Source: Larix kaempferi (Eukaryota; Streptophyta; Pinopsida; Pinales; Pinaceae). Taken from it: a stretch of DNA of 64,000 bases. The first letter of the stretch is position 1. The number at the start of each line of letters is the position of its first letter. Shown one piece after another: positions 24,355 through 36,430 of this stretch. The translations under genes were made by a program, and so were the position numbers. The notes under the pieces were generated by a model. It saw only the letters and a list, made by a program, of their open reading frames with translations, was not told the origin of the DNA and did not search any database. Location: contig BSBM01002077.1 in assembly GCA_027924585.1 (NCBI GenBank), positions 541,001-605,000 of the forward strand, read 5' to 3'.

Positions 24355-25246
24355 TGGGGTGGGGGGTCTTCTTAGACCCCAAGGGAAACGTAGAAACATA
24401 ATTTGATTGATGAATTGGGATTTAAACAAACAATGAAATGGAAATATTGGCATTGTACAAAGGACTTTTAGTCCTCAAGCATAAAAGTATATGAATGATT
24501 GTGGCGGTAGGAAACTAGACTTAATCCTAAAATTTATCCATTGCAAAATTCTACTAGCCAACCCCATCTCGTTGTGATTGTTGCAAAGGATTCTTCTCAA
24601 GTCATGGGATTTTGAAAAAGTCACTTTGTATCATGTCTTGTATAAACACAATGAATTTGAAAAATAAATGGATGGGGGTATTTTCCAACTCCACCATGAC
24701 GTGTTTTGAAATAATGGAAAGCTCATATATCATTCCCACTTAGCACTAATTGGATGCAAGTTGAAAATGTGGCCTCTCCAATTCTAATATTCCCTTTCAT
24801 CAATGTGCAAGTCATTATGAAGTGTACCAAACACAAGAAGGATGCTATGTGTGGGTTTATTTTGGAAGTTGATTTGGTTAATATGCCTTACATTATGGTA
24901 TGGAGTCTTATTGTTACGATGTTTAGTGTTGGGGAGACATTGAAGGGAGTTCTGGTAAACACGGGGGAGAAGATCTCTCCTCCTACCATGCACCTAGATC
25001 TCCCATTCCTCTAGAAGTGTTGAATATATGTTAATTCTCTACCGAGGGTGGTATACTTGTGTATTGGATTAGGTATGGATTAGTTTGGAAATGAGGAACC
25101 TATGGAACATTACCATTATTGAAATGAATGATGTGCTCTGTGTGAATTGGGATAAGTTGAGTGTAGGGTTAATAGGTGTGCTCAGAATATTTTCAAATCA
25201 TGATGTAGCATCATCAACACCATAGTTCAATGGAATGTTGGATGAT
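24355..25246. other. No recognisable gene
   Basis: An open frame on each strand overlaps at 24754-25014 without a domain. A GC-rich patch (GGGGTGGGGGG...) lies at 24356-24395. Nothing else is seen. Confidence 0.45.
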
Positions 25247-26105
25247 CACTACAACAAAACATGTAGTTAGCGCCTAATTTAGCATCCCTTTTTAGTGCAA
25301 TTTTTCCTCCAATTGATTTGGAGCATACGACATTAAATATGGAAAGAAAATTCATTTCAATAAAATTCCACATTTAGCATTGAATTTTACTCCCTAAACA
25401 ACATCAAATTTTCCTCCACAAATTGCATCAAGTTTAGCCCTGCATTTAACAACAGGTTTAGTGCCATAAATAATGCCTAATTTAGCACCTAGTTTTGAAA
25501 TAGAAATAGAGCCTAGTTTAGAGCCAAGAATAGTGCCTAAAAAAAGACATATGCTTTTCTTTGAGAACCTACTGTAATGTCGACTATAGCACCATGTTTT
25601 ACTTCCATTAAAGCTACATCTATAACACAATGTTTGGCTTCTACTTTAGTGCCATGTTTGGCTTCCACTTTAGTACCGAGTTTGGAATCTATGTCTACTT
25701 CCACATTAGCACCACATTTGGATTCCCATTTAGCACCTATTTTTTCTTCCCATTTTTGCTTCCACATTGATGCCACATTTATCTTCCCATTTAATGCCTA
25801 GTTTTGCTTCTATGTTAGATTCTAGTATTATTTCTCAATGGTGCCACATTTATCTTCCCAATTAGCAACAAGTTTTGCTTCCAATGTTGCTTCTATATTT
25901 GTGCCACATTTGGCTTCCAATATAAATCCCAGTTGTGCTTCCACTTTTTCTTCCTCATTGGTACCGCATTTGACTTCCTATTTAGTACCTAAATTTGCAT
26001 CCAATTTTGCGTCAATATTGGATTCTGCATTAGTGCCACATTTTGCTTCCACATTAGCACCACATTTTACTTCTTGTTTATAGTGCAAGTTTTTCTTCTT
26101 TTTTA
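25247..26105 (+). repeat. CACTA left terminus with subterminal repeat array
   Basis: After the CACTACAACAAAAC end come dozens of variants of a 10-25 bp unit: TTTAGCACC, TTTAGTGCCA, CATTTGGCTTCCACATTAGCAC. Open frames here on both strands (S/T/A-P rich on plus) are products of the repeat, not genes. Confidence 0.7.
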
Positions 26106-26680
26106 TGACCCCCTTTATTATATTTATTTCATTATTTTCAATTAAATAATGTTATATATCATAGTTCTCAAATAACATAATGAAATATACGAAATCATAT
26201 ACCGTAATTCAAATTTATAGCATAACATTTATAAATAAATTTAAGGAAAATGGACAACATTAATTCAAAGTAGTAATATCATAATACTTATTAATTCACC
26301 ATCAATAAAACATAAAAAAAATTATGATATAGATAAATTAACAAGATAATGCTGATAACATGATCATCATCTTTCATCAAAAGAAGTGAAAGTCAAATAT
26401 ATCAATGGATCAATAACTTGTCATGGAGATCATTATTGTAAAGTAAAATGAACAATCCAAATATGTATATATGATGAAAATACAAATATCACAAGAAATA
26501 CATCTTATGCTTTCCATATATATACAAGTCAAATTAAATGATAAAGGTATTATAGTGATACAATTAATGATAGAATACAATATGATCTAGAATTCAATGT
26601 GAATTTGGATAAATATAAAAGCTAGAATACATCTCTAGTAGCATGGAGAGTAATAATCATCTACATGCTCATGAGAAACA
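26106..26680. other. No feature seen
   Basis: Very AT-rich sequence without coding or repeat signal. Confidence 0.5.
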
Positions 26681-26830
26681 TCACTGACTACCACCACCAA
26701 CATCATCATCATCCTTGTCATCCTGGTCAATCTCGTCACCACCACCACCATCATCGTCATCACCTCCTATATCTGATCCAATCTCAAGATATTTTGGATC
26801 ATCGTTAATGGGGTCATCATATGTAGTGTT
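26681..26830 (-). CDS. Possible terminal exon with an acidic tail
   Basis: On the minus strand an open stretch reads about YDDPINDDPKYLEIGSD, then GGDDDDGGGGDE and DDKDDDDVGGGSQ, with a TGA at 26681-26683. The composition is strongly acidic. No clear AG acceptor was found upstream. It lies about 1.4 kb inside the CACTA left end, where the 3' end of a CACTA gene transcribed right to left would fall. Function unknown. It may be only a GAT-repeat artefact. Confidence 0.25.
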   Translation of the reverse strand, partial: NTTYDDPINDDPKYLEIGSDIGGDDDDGGGGDEIDQDDKDDDDVGGGSQ

Positions 26831-27689
26831 TTGAAAAAAATAAACATTCAATATTAAATGTTAGTATTAATTTCACACCATAATGCATATCTATGTTATA
26901 TTTCTAATATTACATCATATAAAAGTGCAACAAAGTATAATAAAAATTGAAATTAATATGTGCATGCACACCAATATGACCAAAAAAGAACATGCAAAAC
27001 AATAGAAGTAAATGGAAATTGTAGGAGAAGAGATATACAAATTAAATAGTACAATATGTATGAAACACCAATAATACAAGTGCTATTCTCCTTACTTCTA
27101 TTATTTTAAGATGAATGCTAGAGTTATAGATTTGTAAAGGCACTCAAATATGGCCTACCATTTCGATGAGTCGTGGAACTCATACCGCAGGTCTACACGT
27201 AGAGGCTAGTAGGTTGCTAGACACGTTATGCCTTGTTGAAGAAGGCACTTTTTTCCAAGAGTGAAGTTCCATTTTGTGCAATGAATGGGGTAGTAAGCAA
27301 TAATTTTTTCAAGACCACCTAAAAATTGCCCCCTAGTCATTTGAAAGGTGCTATATGTATTCATAATGAGTTAAAATGAAGGGATGAAGTGCACAATTGC
27401 ATAAAGATTTACGAGCGAGAGTGTTTTTACAATAAGTTGATGTAATTAATTCCGTTACCCCATATATTAGTGCAAATACTTAGCTTATGTACCTAGAGTT
27501 ATTTCTTTGGAAATTTCTTACAATCAATTCTATAACATCATTTTCTTGAGAAGATGAATACAACATTGTTCTACAATTAAAGGAAACAAGGTAGGCTTAA
27601 GGTGCCTAAAATGAAATAGAAACCCTAACATCACATTATTAGTCCCTAGAATTTTCCCAAGGGATTTTTTTATTTAAAACTTAGCTAAT
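26831..27689. other. No feature supported
   Basis: AT-rich. A minus-strand stretch near 27120-27300 has exon-like composition but no usable frame or splice pair. Confidence 0.45.
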
Positions 27690-30600
27690 AGAATGTATGG
27701 ATATCATGGCCATGTCGACTTGCCTTAACAAACTTGCAGGAGGTTACAATGCTTGATTATGTCACTCAATTAAACTAATTTATGGAACTATGGTTTTTCC
27801 AACTAACATGCAATGCAATTTTTGCATCACATGGTAAATTTTTGAAAAATATACCAACGAAGTGTGTGTAAATTGTGATTATGTCGTCCTTGTAGAAACA
27901 AAATTGCAGAAGGTTATGACAGTATATTTTGCTACTACGATTTTTATTTATGCTCATAGTATAAATTCACTAAGTGTCCCTAAAACGATTTAGGAAGGAA
28001 GTTGAATCTATCCATAAAATGATGACCAAGACTCGGATCGATGAACCAACAATTCCATTAGATTCATTACATCAAATTACACCTAGAAACAACTCTCTCA
28101 TGTGATTCCATAGACATGATATTATTTTATTCAATGATTTCTAGAACTAAGGTTTTGATAAGAAAAACATAATAATTTTTTTGCATCACATGGTAGTTTT
28201 GGAAAACTCTACCAACAGAGTGTGTGGACATTGTGACCATGTTGGCATTTTTAAAACAAAATTGCAAAAGGTTACAACACTCCATTCTACTGCTCAAATT
28301 AGTATTTATTCCATTGGTAGAAATTGACCAAGTGCCCCTGAATGACTTTAGGAAGTGAGTTTAAAATTTCCATAAAATAATATACGTGACTCAAATGATG
28401 AAATATTGATTTGATTGGATTTGTTATATTGGATTACACCTAGAGACAACACTCTCCCATGATTCCATCGACTAGATGTTTTATTTGACGATTTCTAAAA
28501 CTAGGGTTTTGTTAAGTAAAAGGAAATGCAATTTTTGTATCACGGTGTAAATTTGGAAAACTCTACCAATAGAGCATATGCACATCATTATCATGTCAGC
28601 CTTGAAAAAAAAATTGTACTAGGCTACAACATTCTATTTTTCTATTCATATTGTTTTTTATTCCCTCGGTAGAAATTTTCCAAATGTCTTTAATGGCTTT
28701 AGGAAGAGAGTTAAAACTAGCCATAAAATGATAACATGGACTTGGATCAACAATCTGTGAATTCTATTGGAATCATAACATCACGTTAAATATGGAGACA
28801 AACCTCCCCCATGAGTCCATGGAACATATGTTATTTTTTTCAATGATTTTTAAAACTATTGTTTTGTTATGTAACATGCAAATAAATTTTTGCCTCACAA
28901 GATAATTTTTTGAAAAATATACCAATGGAGCATGTGGACATTGTGATCATGTAAGCCTTATGCGAACAAAAATACTAGAGGTTACTGCATTCTATTCTAA
29001 TGCTCATATTGGCTTTTATGCCCTCAGTAGAAATTTTCTAAGTGTCCCTCAATAAATTTAGGAAGAGAGTTGAAATTCACCATAAAATGATAATTGGGAC
29101 ATAGATCGATGAAACATTGATTCGATTGGACTTGTCACATTGGATTACACCTAGGGAAAAGCCTCCCCCATGAGTGCAGGGAGTGGATGTTGTTTTATTT
29201 AATGATTTCTAGAACTAGGGTTTTGTTAAGTAACATGCAATGCAAATTTTGCATCACGAGGTAGATTTTTCAAAACTCCACAACATAGCGTGTATACATT
29301 GTATTCATGTTAGTCTTTCCCATACAAAATAGCAGGAGGTTATGCCACTCTATTTTGTTGCTCAAATTGGTTTTTATGCCCCCAGTATAAATTGTGCAAG
29401 TGTCGCTGAATGACTTTAGGAAGTGAGTTGAAACTCACCATGAACCAATAACCAACACTTAGATCAATGAACCATCAATTCTGTCAGACTCATGATTTAT
29501 CCTCTCACATTTTAATTCCATTGGACTGGATGTTGTTTTTTTCAACGACTTTTGGAACTAGGTTTTTCATTGTAACATGTGATGCAATTTTTGCATCATA
29601 GGGTGAATTTTCAAAATCTCTACGGATGGAGCATGCAGACATTATGATCATGTTGGCATTGATCAAACAAAATTTTAGGAGGTTACTACACTCTATTATG
29701 CTACTTGGATTGGTTTTTATGCCCTCAATAGAAATTTGTCAAGTGTCCCTGAATGGATTTAGGAAGTGAGTTGAAAATCACCATAAAATGATAATCGAGA
29801 CCTAGATCGAAAAATCATTGATTCCATTGGACTCATGGCATTCTATTACACCTACGGACGATCCTCCCTTGTGAGTCCATGGATTGGATGTTGTTTCATT
29901 TAATGATTTATGGAACTAGGGTTTTGCTAAGTAACGTGCCATTTAATTTTTGCATCATAGGGTAAATTTTTGAAAAATCCGCCAATGGAGCATATGGACA
30001 TTGTGGTTATGTCATACTTTCCCAAAAAAACTTGTAGGATATTACGACACTCAATTATGCTACACATATTGGTTTTGATGCTCTCGGTAGAAATTTTCCA
30101 AGTGTCCCTGGATGAATTTAGGAAGAGAGTTGAAACTTGCTATATCAAGACTGAAATTGAAAAACCACCAGTTCCATTAGATTTGTGACATTGATTTACA
30201 CCTAAGGGAAATCCTCTCTAATGATTCCATAGATCAATTTTTTTTCAATGATTTCTACACTACGGTTTTGTTATGTAGCATTTAATGCAATTTTTGCATG
30301 ACATGGTAGATTTATGAAAACTCTACTAATGGAGAATGTAGACATTGTGATCATGTTGGCCTCACCTAAAAATGATTGTAGGAGGTTACAACACTCTACT
30401 ATGTTGCTTGGATTGGTTTTTACGCCCTCAATAGAAATTCACCAAGAGTCCCTGAATGGATACAAGAAGTGAGTTGAAACTTGCCATAACTTGATAACTT
30501 GGACTCATATTGATGAACAGTTAATTCCGTTGGATTCATCACATCGAATAACACCTAGGGAAAACCCTTCCCATGATTCCAGTTACCAAATGTTGTTTTA

Positions 30601-30830
30601 TTCAATTATTTTCGAAACTGGTGTTTTTCTAAGTAACATGGAATGCAATTTTTTGCATAATGGGATAAATTTTTGAAAACTCCACCAATGGATTATGTAG
30701 GAATTGTGGTCAAGTCAACCTTGCCCAAACAAAATTTCAGGAGGTTATGACACTCAATTCTGTTGCTCGGATTGGTTTTTATGTCCTCGATAGAAATTTT
30801 CCAAGTGTCCTTGAATGGCTTTAGGAAGTG
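27690..30830. repeat. Satellite-like array, about nine 353-bp units
   Basis: The landmark GTTTTG (or GTTTTT) falls at about 27793, 28152, 28506, 28861, 29220, 29572, 29921, 30265 and 30623, spacings of 344-359 bp. Each unit also carries AATGCAATTTTTGCATCAC, GACATTGTGATCATGTTGGC, GGAGGTTA(C/T)..CACTCTATT and AAGTGTCCCTGAATG. The first unit has an internal deletion and the array stops abruptly at about 30830. Units differ by many substitutions, so the array is old. Open frames inside have no domain. Confidence 0.88.
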
Positions 30831-33544
30831 TTGACCGATCGAAATGACCCAGAGTCAACATTAGGGGTTCTCCATGATAATAAGTCCTAATTAGGCCTCA
30901 AACTGTTTGGTGTGGGGAACCCATCTTGATTGTGTCCTGAAAACCATTATTTATTGGTGTTTCATCGATTGTGGTTCGTTCTATCATTTATGGTTTTATA
31001 ATTAAGAGATGTAATGCAAGCTAATCTAACCTAAATGTAGTTACTAACTATTTACTAACCTATCTCATATGGGAGAGAGATTGAAAGCACAAGCAATGAA
31101 ATAGAATTGATATACATATTTTGAAAATAGATACTTGTAAATTAGACATGTATAAAAACTACATAATAACACATGAACATTCTGGAGTAGCCACAGTATC
31201 ATGATATTTTGCATCCACAACTCATAGAAAGCAAATAACACATGTTTGCATACACAACATAAGTATATAGTTGTAGGAATAATACACCAAAGATAAAGAA
31301 CAACATTACTACATATAGGCAAGAAACAAAGAAGGAAATAGTTCCACAACATTAATCCACACCATGGCCATAATCTTGTTGAAAACTTAAGCTAGCAGCT
31401 CCTATATTCATCCACATAATATTTCTTACAAAATGAGCAGTATAAGCCACAACCAAAATCCCCTCCTCATCAAATGAGATTATGATATATAGGCCAAGGC
31501 TAGGTGACCCTTGACATTCCATATTCCTTTGAGACTTTTGGAATTCTATGAATAAATTTATTACAAAATTTGATTTAATTCACCCTTGGGTGACCTTTGG
31601 GATTCCACTAATTTGTCCTTTAGTTTGTCACTTAGTGGAATTTTTCCTCATTTGACATGGTGACTTTGTTGTCTTCTTAATTTAGAGAGCTTCTCCATGG
31701 ATATGAATAATAATATTTCAATAAGTAAAATATGATATGGTGAAATGATTATTTGAGACTATTGTCTCTGTTCCTTGATCTGCATCATCCTCTGGCATTC
31801 TTTGGTATTCTTGAACGTGGTGGACTAATTCATGTTGAATTACTTCCTTCAACTCCATATATTGAATTTCAACATGTTATGTTACCTAGATTGATCTTGA
31901 TGCAACATGATTCCATTGAATATGAAGTGTCATCATTGCCTACAACAACATACGTTTCCCTCCAACTTAACTTGAGACTAGTGCTTTCCAATGATAGAAA
32001 TGTCCCCCTTCTGATAGTGCATTTAGTCCTACTTAGATACACCCATGGTGTCCATCACTTGTGCAGGTTGTCCTTGAATCGAAACAACTTCTGTCATTGT
32101 ACTGTTTGTCATTCCTTCTGGAGGTGTGGCCTCATGTTCCACTTCCTTTGTGGCCATTGTGAGAGCATATATATGTACATTGTTACCCTATAGAACCATA
32201 TATATTTGAACCATGCTTCTCACATAGAATTTGCAGCATCAAAGATCTTCGATTAAACTAGTCCTTCTAGCCGTTGGTGACGTGGTATTCAACTGCATTG
32301 AAATTCCTACTCCATCTAATAGGTAATATGATAAAACCCCACTAGGTTGTAGATCCTCTGATACTACCATTCTGACAGTATAAAGAACGTTCAAAATGGA
32401 TATCCGAGGTGAAATTCATGGTCAAAGCATGGAGGTGACCTTTCATTAAATTGATCGTGTCATAATTTGAAGCATTTAGCATTACCATTCATTGGAGTAT
32501 TTCCTCTTGTTGACCATCATTGGTGATGAACTGGTTTCTTGCACATTTATTCTATGCAGATGTGTCAAACTCTTCATTTTCATATTCACCTTCAATGCTA
32601 CTCTTTCTGCTTTATAGGTTAAGACCAATATTTTCCATCCAGGCAATCTCGATGTTACTTTGCGATTTTCTATGGAAATTCCATGTTCTCCCTTCCGAGA
32701 AATTATTTCCTATTGTAACCTTTTTATGTTTGTAATAACCAAAATTTGTTGGGTTGTAACAAACTTAATGAAAATTTTATAAAGACCATAGAGGCTGTAT
32801 ATAGAGAAAAAGGCAATTAAGATCGGATCGAATTTTTGTTGCAAGAAGTGTAACTTCAGAATATTTAAGTTTGATCAAGATATATAAGAAAGAAAGTTCA
32901 AGATTTACCTTGGTTTTTCTGTGGATTCAAAGCTCTAATATGTTTAGTTAGTATTCTCTTCTTCTGTGATATCATCCCTCTTTTATATGTTTCCTATGAT
33001 TTTCAAAGTTAGTATTGATTCAAATATGAGTGTTCTTGGATTCCCATCTTGTTTCTAGATGAATTATATTTGTGAAGTATTCATGATATAAAATATGGTT
33101 ATATTATCCTCATAACGATTGAAATCTGCTTCGTGGTCATTTTGTATAAACTACTGAATTCCTTTTGGCTTAGTACCTTTTTGTTATGTACACATGAGAT
33201 AAATATTTACTTTCAGCGAGTACCTTTTCTCATGACACTTCACCAACACACATTCATTAAAGTTTTTACTGGCATATCGGAAGTGTTTCCCACAATATAC
33301 TAAGATTGATTATCATTATTATGTTCAAACATCAATAAATATCGTTTTTTATTTAAAAAGATAAACAGTGAAATTTATTGATGCCCAGGCACAGTTCTAA
33401 AAAAATCCTTAGAGTGTCTCTGGGACTAACAGTCTCTACCCACCTTAGACCCCCCATCGCGACTATATTGGGGGGGGAATCCCCCCAAAACCCCCCTGTC
33501 ATGGGCTGGGATCCAAACATGACTGAAGCATGACCTATCAATAT
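30831..33544. other. Mostly uncharacterised; weak minus-strand coding-like trace
   Basis: The plus open frame at 31753-32193 has no domain. Its minus strand reads about EATPPEGMTNSTMTEVVSIQ and further blocks up to about 32640 (ASNYDTINLMKGHLHALTM), broken by stops. This suggests a decayed minus-strand gene of unknown type. At 33470-33486 GGGGGG-AAT-CCCCCC can form a G/C hairpin next to another C6 run. Confidence 0.3.
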
Positions 33545-36302
33545 GGAATATCAGGCTTCACAACCAACAAGGGATTACTGGGATGATGAAACTGTAGGAA
33601 ATATTACTGATTTATTGCATGAGTATCAATATCTGTTCCCCACCTAGTTTTTATAAATGAAGGGTATTGTTGGTGACTTAGGAAAGATAAAAATTCCACT
33701 TAATCCTAGTGCGAATCCTATTAAGCAGAGACCCTATATATTAAATCCAATATATAAAGAGAAAGTGAAGGCGGAAATTGATAGGATGTTGGATGAAGGA
33801 ATCATTGAGCTTGTTTAAGAGTCGGAGTGGATTAGCCATATGGTGGTCTAGGATAAGAAGACAAAGAAAGTTAGAATTTATGTCAATCTAAGAAATTTAA
33901 ATCATGCATCTTTACATGATCCATTTGCCACCCCTTTTACATATGAAGTATTAGAGAACGTTGGAAGACAAGATCCTATACATTTACTAATGGGTTTTCT
34001 AGTTATCATCAGATTACGATTTACAAAGAGGATAGACATAAGACTACATTTGCAACAAAGTGTAGTTGCTACCAATATACAGTAATGCCATTTGGGTTGA
34101 ATAATGCACCTATTATTTTTTCCAGGGTAGTTGTGACAACCTTCAAGGAGTTTATCCATAAGTTTTTAAAGGTATACTTTGACAATTTGAGAGTTTTTAG
34201 TTTGTTGAAGTATCATATTGATAATTTAAGGTTGATGTTGGATCGATGTAGACAATACCATATCTCTTTAAATTTGAAGAAATGCATCTTTTGTTCTCCT
34301 TTTGGTATTTTACTAGGACATGTAGTATGTAAATGGGGTCTTTTGATGGATACTACAAATATTTTTATTATTGTAGATCTTCCACCACCAACATTAGTGT
34401 GATAGTTGAGGATAACATTGGGACATAAAGGTTATTATAGAAAATTTATTAATGGATATGAATAGATTACTGCTCCTATGGAGAAATTGTTGAAAAGGGA
34501 TATTAAATTCCAATGGAATTATGAATGCTAGAAGAGTTTGGATAAATTAAAATAAAATATGGTCACTGCACCAATATTGGTCTTTCCATATTGGAGAAAG
34601 GAGTTTAATTTACATGTTGACGCTTCATCAATAGCTTTGGGAATAGTTTTGGCATAGCCTGGAGAATGAGTCATAGATCACCCAATCGCTTTTGCTAGCA
34701 AAAATTTATCAACAGTTGAAAGGAACTATACTATGACAGAAACATAAGGTTTAGAAATGGTATATGCACTTCATAAATTTAGGAATAATTTATTCGGGTC
34801 TCATGTTAAAATGTATATTGACCATTCTTCTTTAAGATACTTAGTCAATAAGCTATTGTTGGGGGGGGGGGGCGCAATCTGTAAATGGCTATTTTTATTC
34901 CAAGAGTATGATTTTGAAATTGTAGTCAAACCAGGGAATTTAAATGCAAGCCATGATCATTTGTCAAGGTTAGAGATAGGAGAAAAACCAGTAAACTTAG
35001 ATGATAACCTTCCTAATGCACATTTATTTTCTGTAAGGATGGTGGATAATTATTTTGAATACAATGTTCATTTCTTGAGTATAGGTATGGCTTGTAAGGA
35101 TTATATTATGGCATAGAAGAAATAGTTGGTTGTAAAAGAAGTAGACTATCATCTTATAGCAAGAAAAATGTATAAGTTGGGTCCATATGAAATATTGAGG
35201 AGATGTGTTTTAGAACATGAAATACATATGATCCTAGAAGAGGCTCATTATTGTGTTGCAGGGGGACACTATGCAACTAATTCTATAGCGCATAAAGTAT
35301 TGATGGCAGGTCTGTGGTGGCCTACATTATATAAGGATTCCAAAGAATACTACAGGTATTATGATGTATGTCAAATAGTTGGAAAACCTTCAAGGATATG
35401 TGAAATTCCATTAGTGCCTCAGGTAACATTGGAATCATTTGACAAATGGGTTGTTGAATTTATTGGACCAATTAACCCACCCACGAAGAGAACATGAGCT
35501 AGGTACATAATAATTATGATAGACTACTTGACTAGGTGGGCTAAGGATGAACTAGTTCAAGATTGCAATTATGCAACTATTGCGAGGTTCTTATTTGAAA
35601 ATGTGGTACTAAGTTTGGTGGTACTATGATTTTAATGTGTGATCAAGGATCCCATTTCTTGAACAAGACTATTGAATCATTAACAAAATAATTTCAGATC
35701 TACCATCAGAAGAGTACACCATGCCATCCTTAGGCTAATGGAATTGTTGAAGCTTTTAAAAAAAATTTAGAGCATGCTTTAATTAAAATATGCAATGTGA
35801 ACCATGACAATTGGTATTTGAGGTTACCAACAGTATTATGGGTGTATAGGAGAACTTGTAAAAATTTGACAGATCGGACACCTTTTAGACGGTATATGGG
35901 TAGAAAGCTATAAATCCTATGGAGTACATTGTGCCAAGCTTAAGGCTTGTTGAACTTACATAAATGACATATATTGGGGCAGAAGAAGAAAGGTTGTCAC
36001 GATTATTGCAATTAGAAGAAGACAGATATATTGCATGTTTTCATCAACAAGTACAAAAAGAAAGGGAGAAGGAATGGCATGATCGACATGTCAAGTAAAA
36101 GAAGTTCCAAGTGGGAGACCTAGGTCTCCTCTATGACAGTAAGTTCTTCAAACACCCTAGTAAATTTAGAATGAACTGGTTAGGACACTATGTGATTAAG
36201 TATGTAACAGAAGGGTGTGTTGTGAAATTGAAAAAATTGGATGGTGAAGTCATGGATGGGTTAGTTAATGGGAGTCATCTAAAACTATACAAGGATAGTT
36301 GA
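33545..36302 (+). pseudogene. Ty3/gypsy pol remnant (RT, RNase H, integrase)
   Basis: Translated blocks in element order: pre-RT linker (DYWDDETVGNITDLLHEYQ near 33570); RT, with MPFGLNNAPIIFSRVV near 34085 and YFDN where the catalytic YxDD is expected; RNase H (HVDASSIALGIVLA near 34612, IDHSSL near 34820); integrase zinc finger ([14 protein letters not shown] near 35240) with one cysteine of the CxxC pair replaced; catalytic core with WVVEFIGPI (first Asp replaced by Glu), CDQGSHF and a retained VEAFKK glutamate near 35750; then a C-terminal NGSHLKLYKD block ending at 36302. At least six stops, several frameshifts and a 12-base G run at 34861-34872 break it. gag and protease are absent. The same lineage is seen at 61.98-62.22 kb. 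No chromodomain is visible. It cannot be functional. Confidence 0.9.
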
Positions 36303-36430
36303 ACTTTCCTTCATCAAGCATGAATAGAACTATGAAATTTAGGTGTTGAGTGCAGTTGAAATGTGCATTGGATGCTAAAAGATTTTACACATAGTATAAA
36401 AGTAGTAAGATGTCAAAGTTTATTAAGAAC

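Noticed and set aside
25394-26083. Several Ser/Thr/Pro- or Lys/Gly-rich open frames on both strands
   Set aside because: They are translations of the CACTA subterminal repeat array.
27690-30830. CRISPR-like array
   Set aside because: Repeats are long contiguous tandem units without spacers, in a plant nuclear context.
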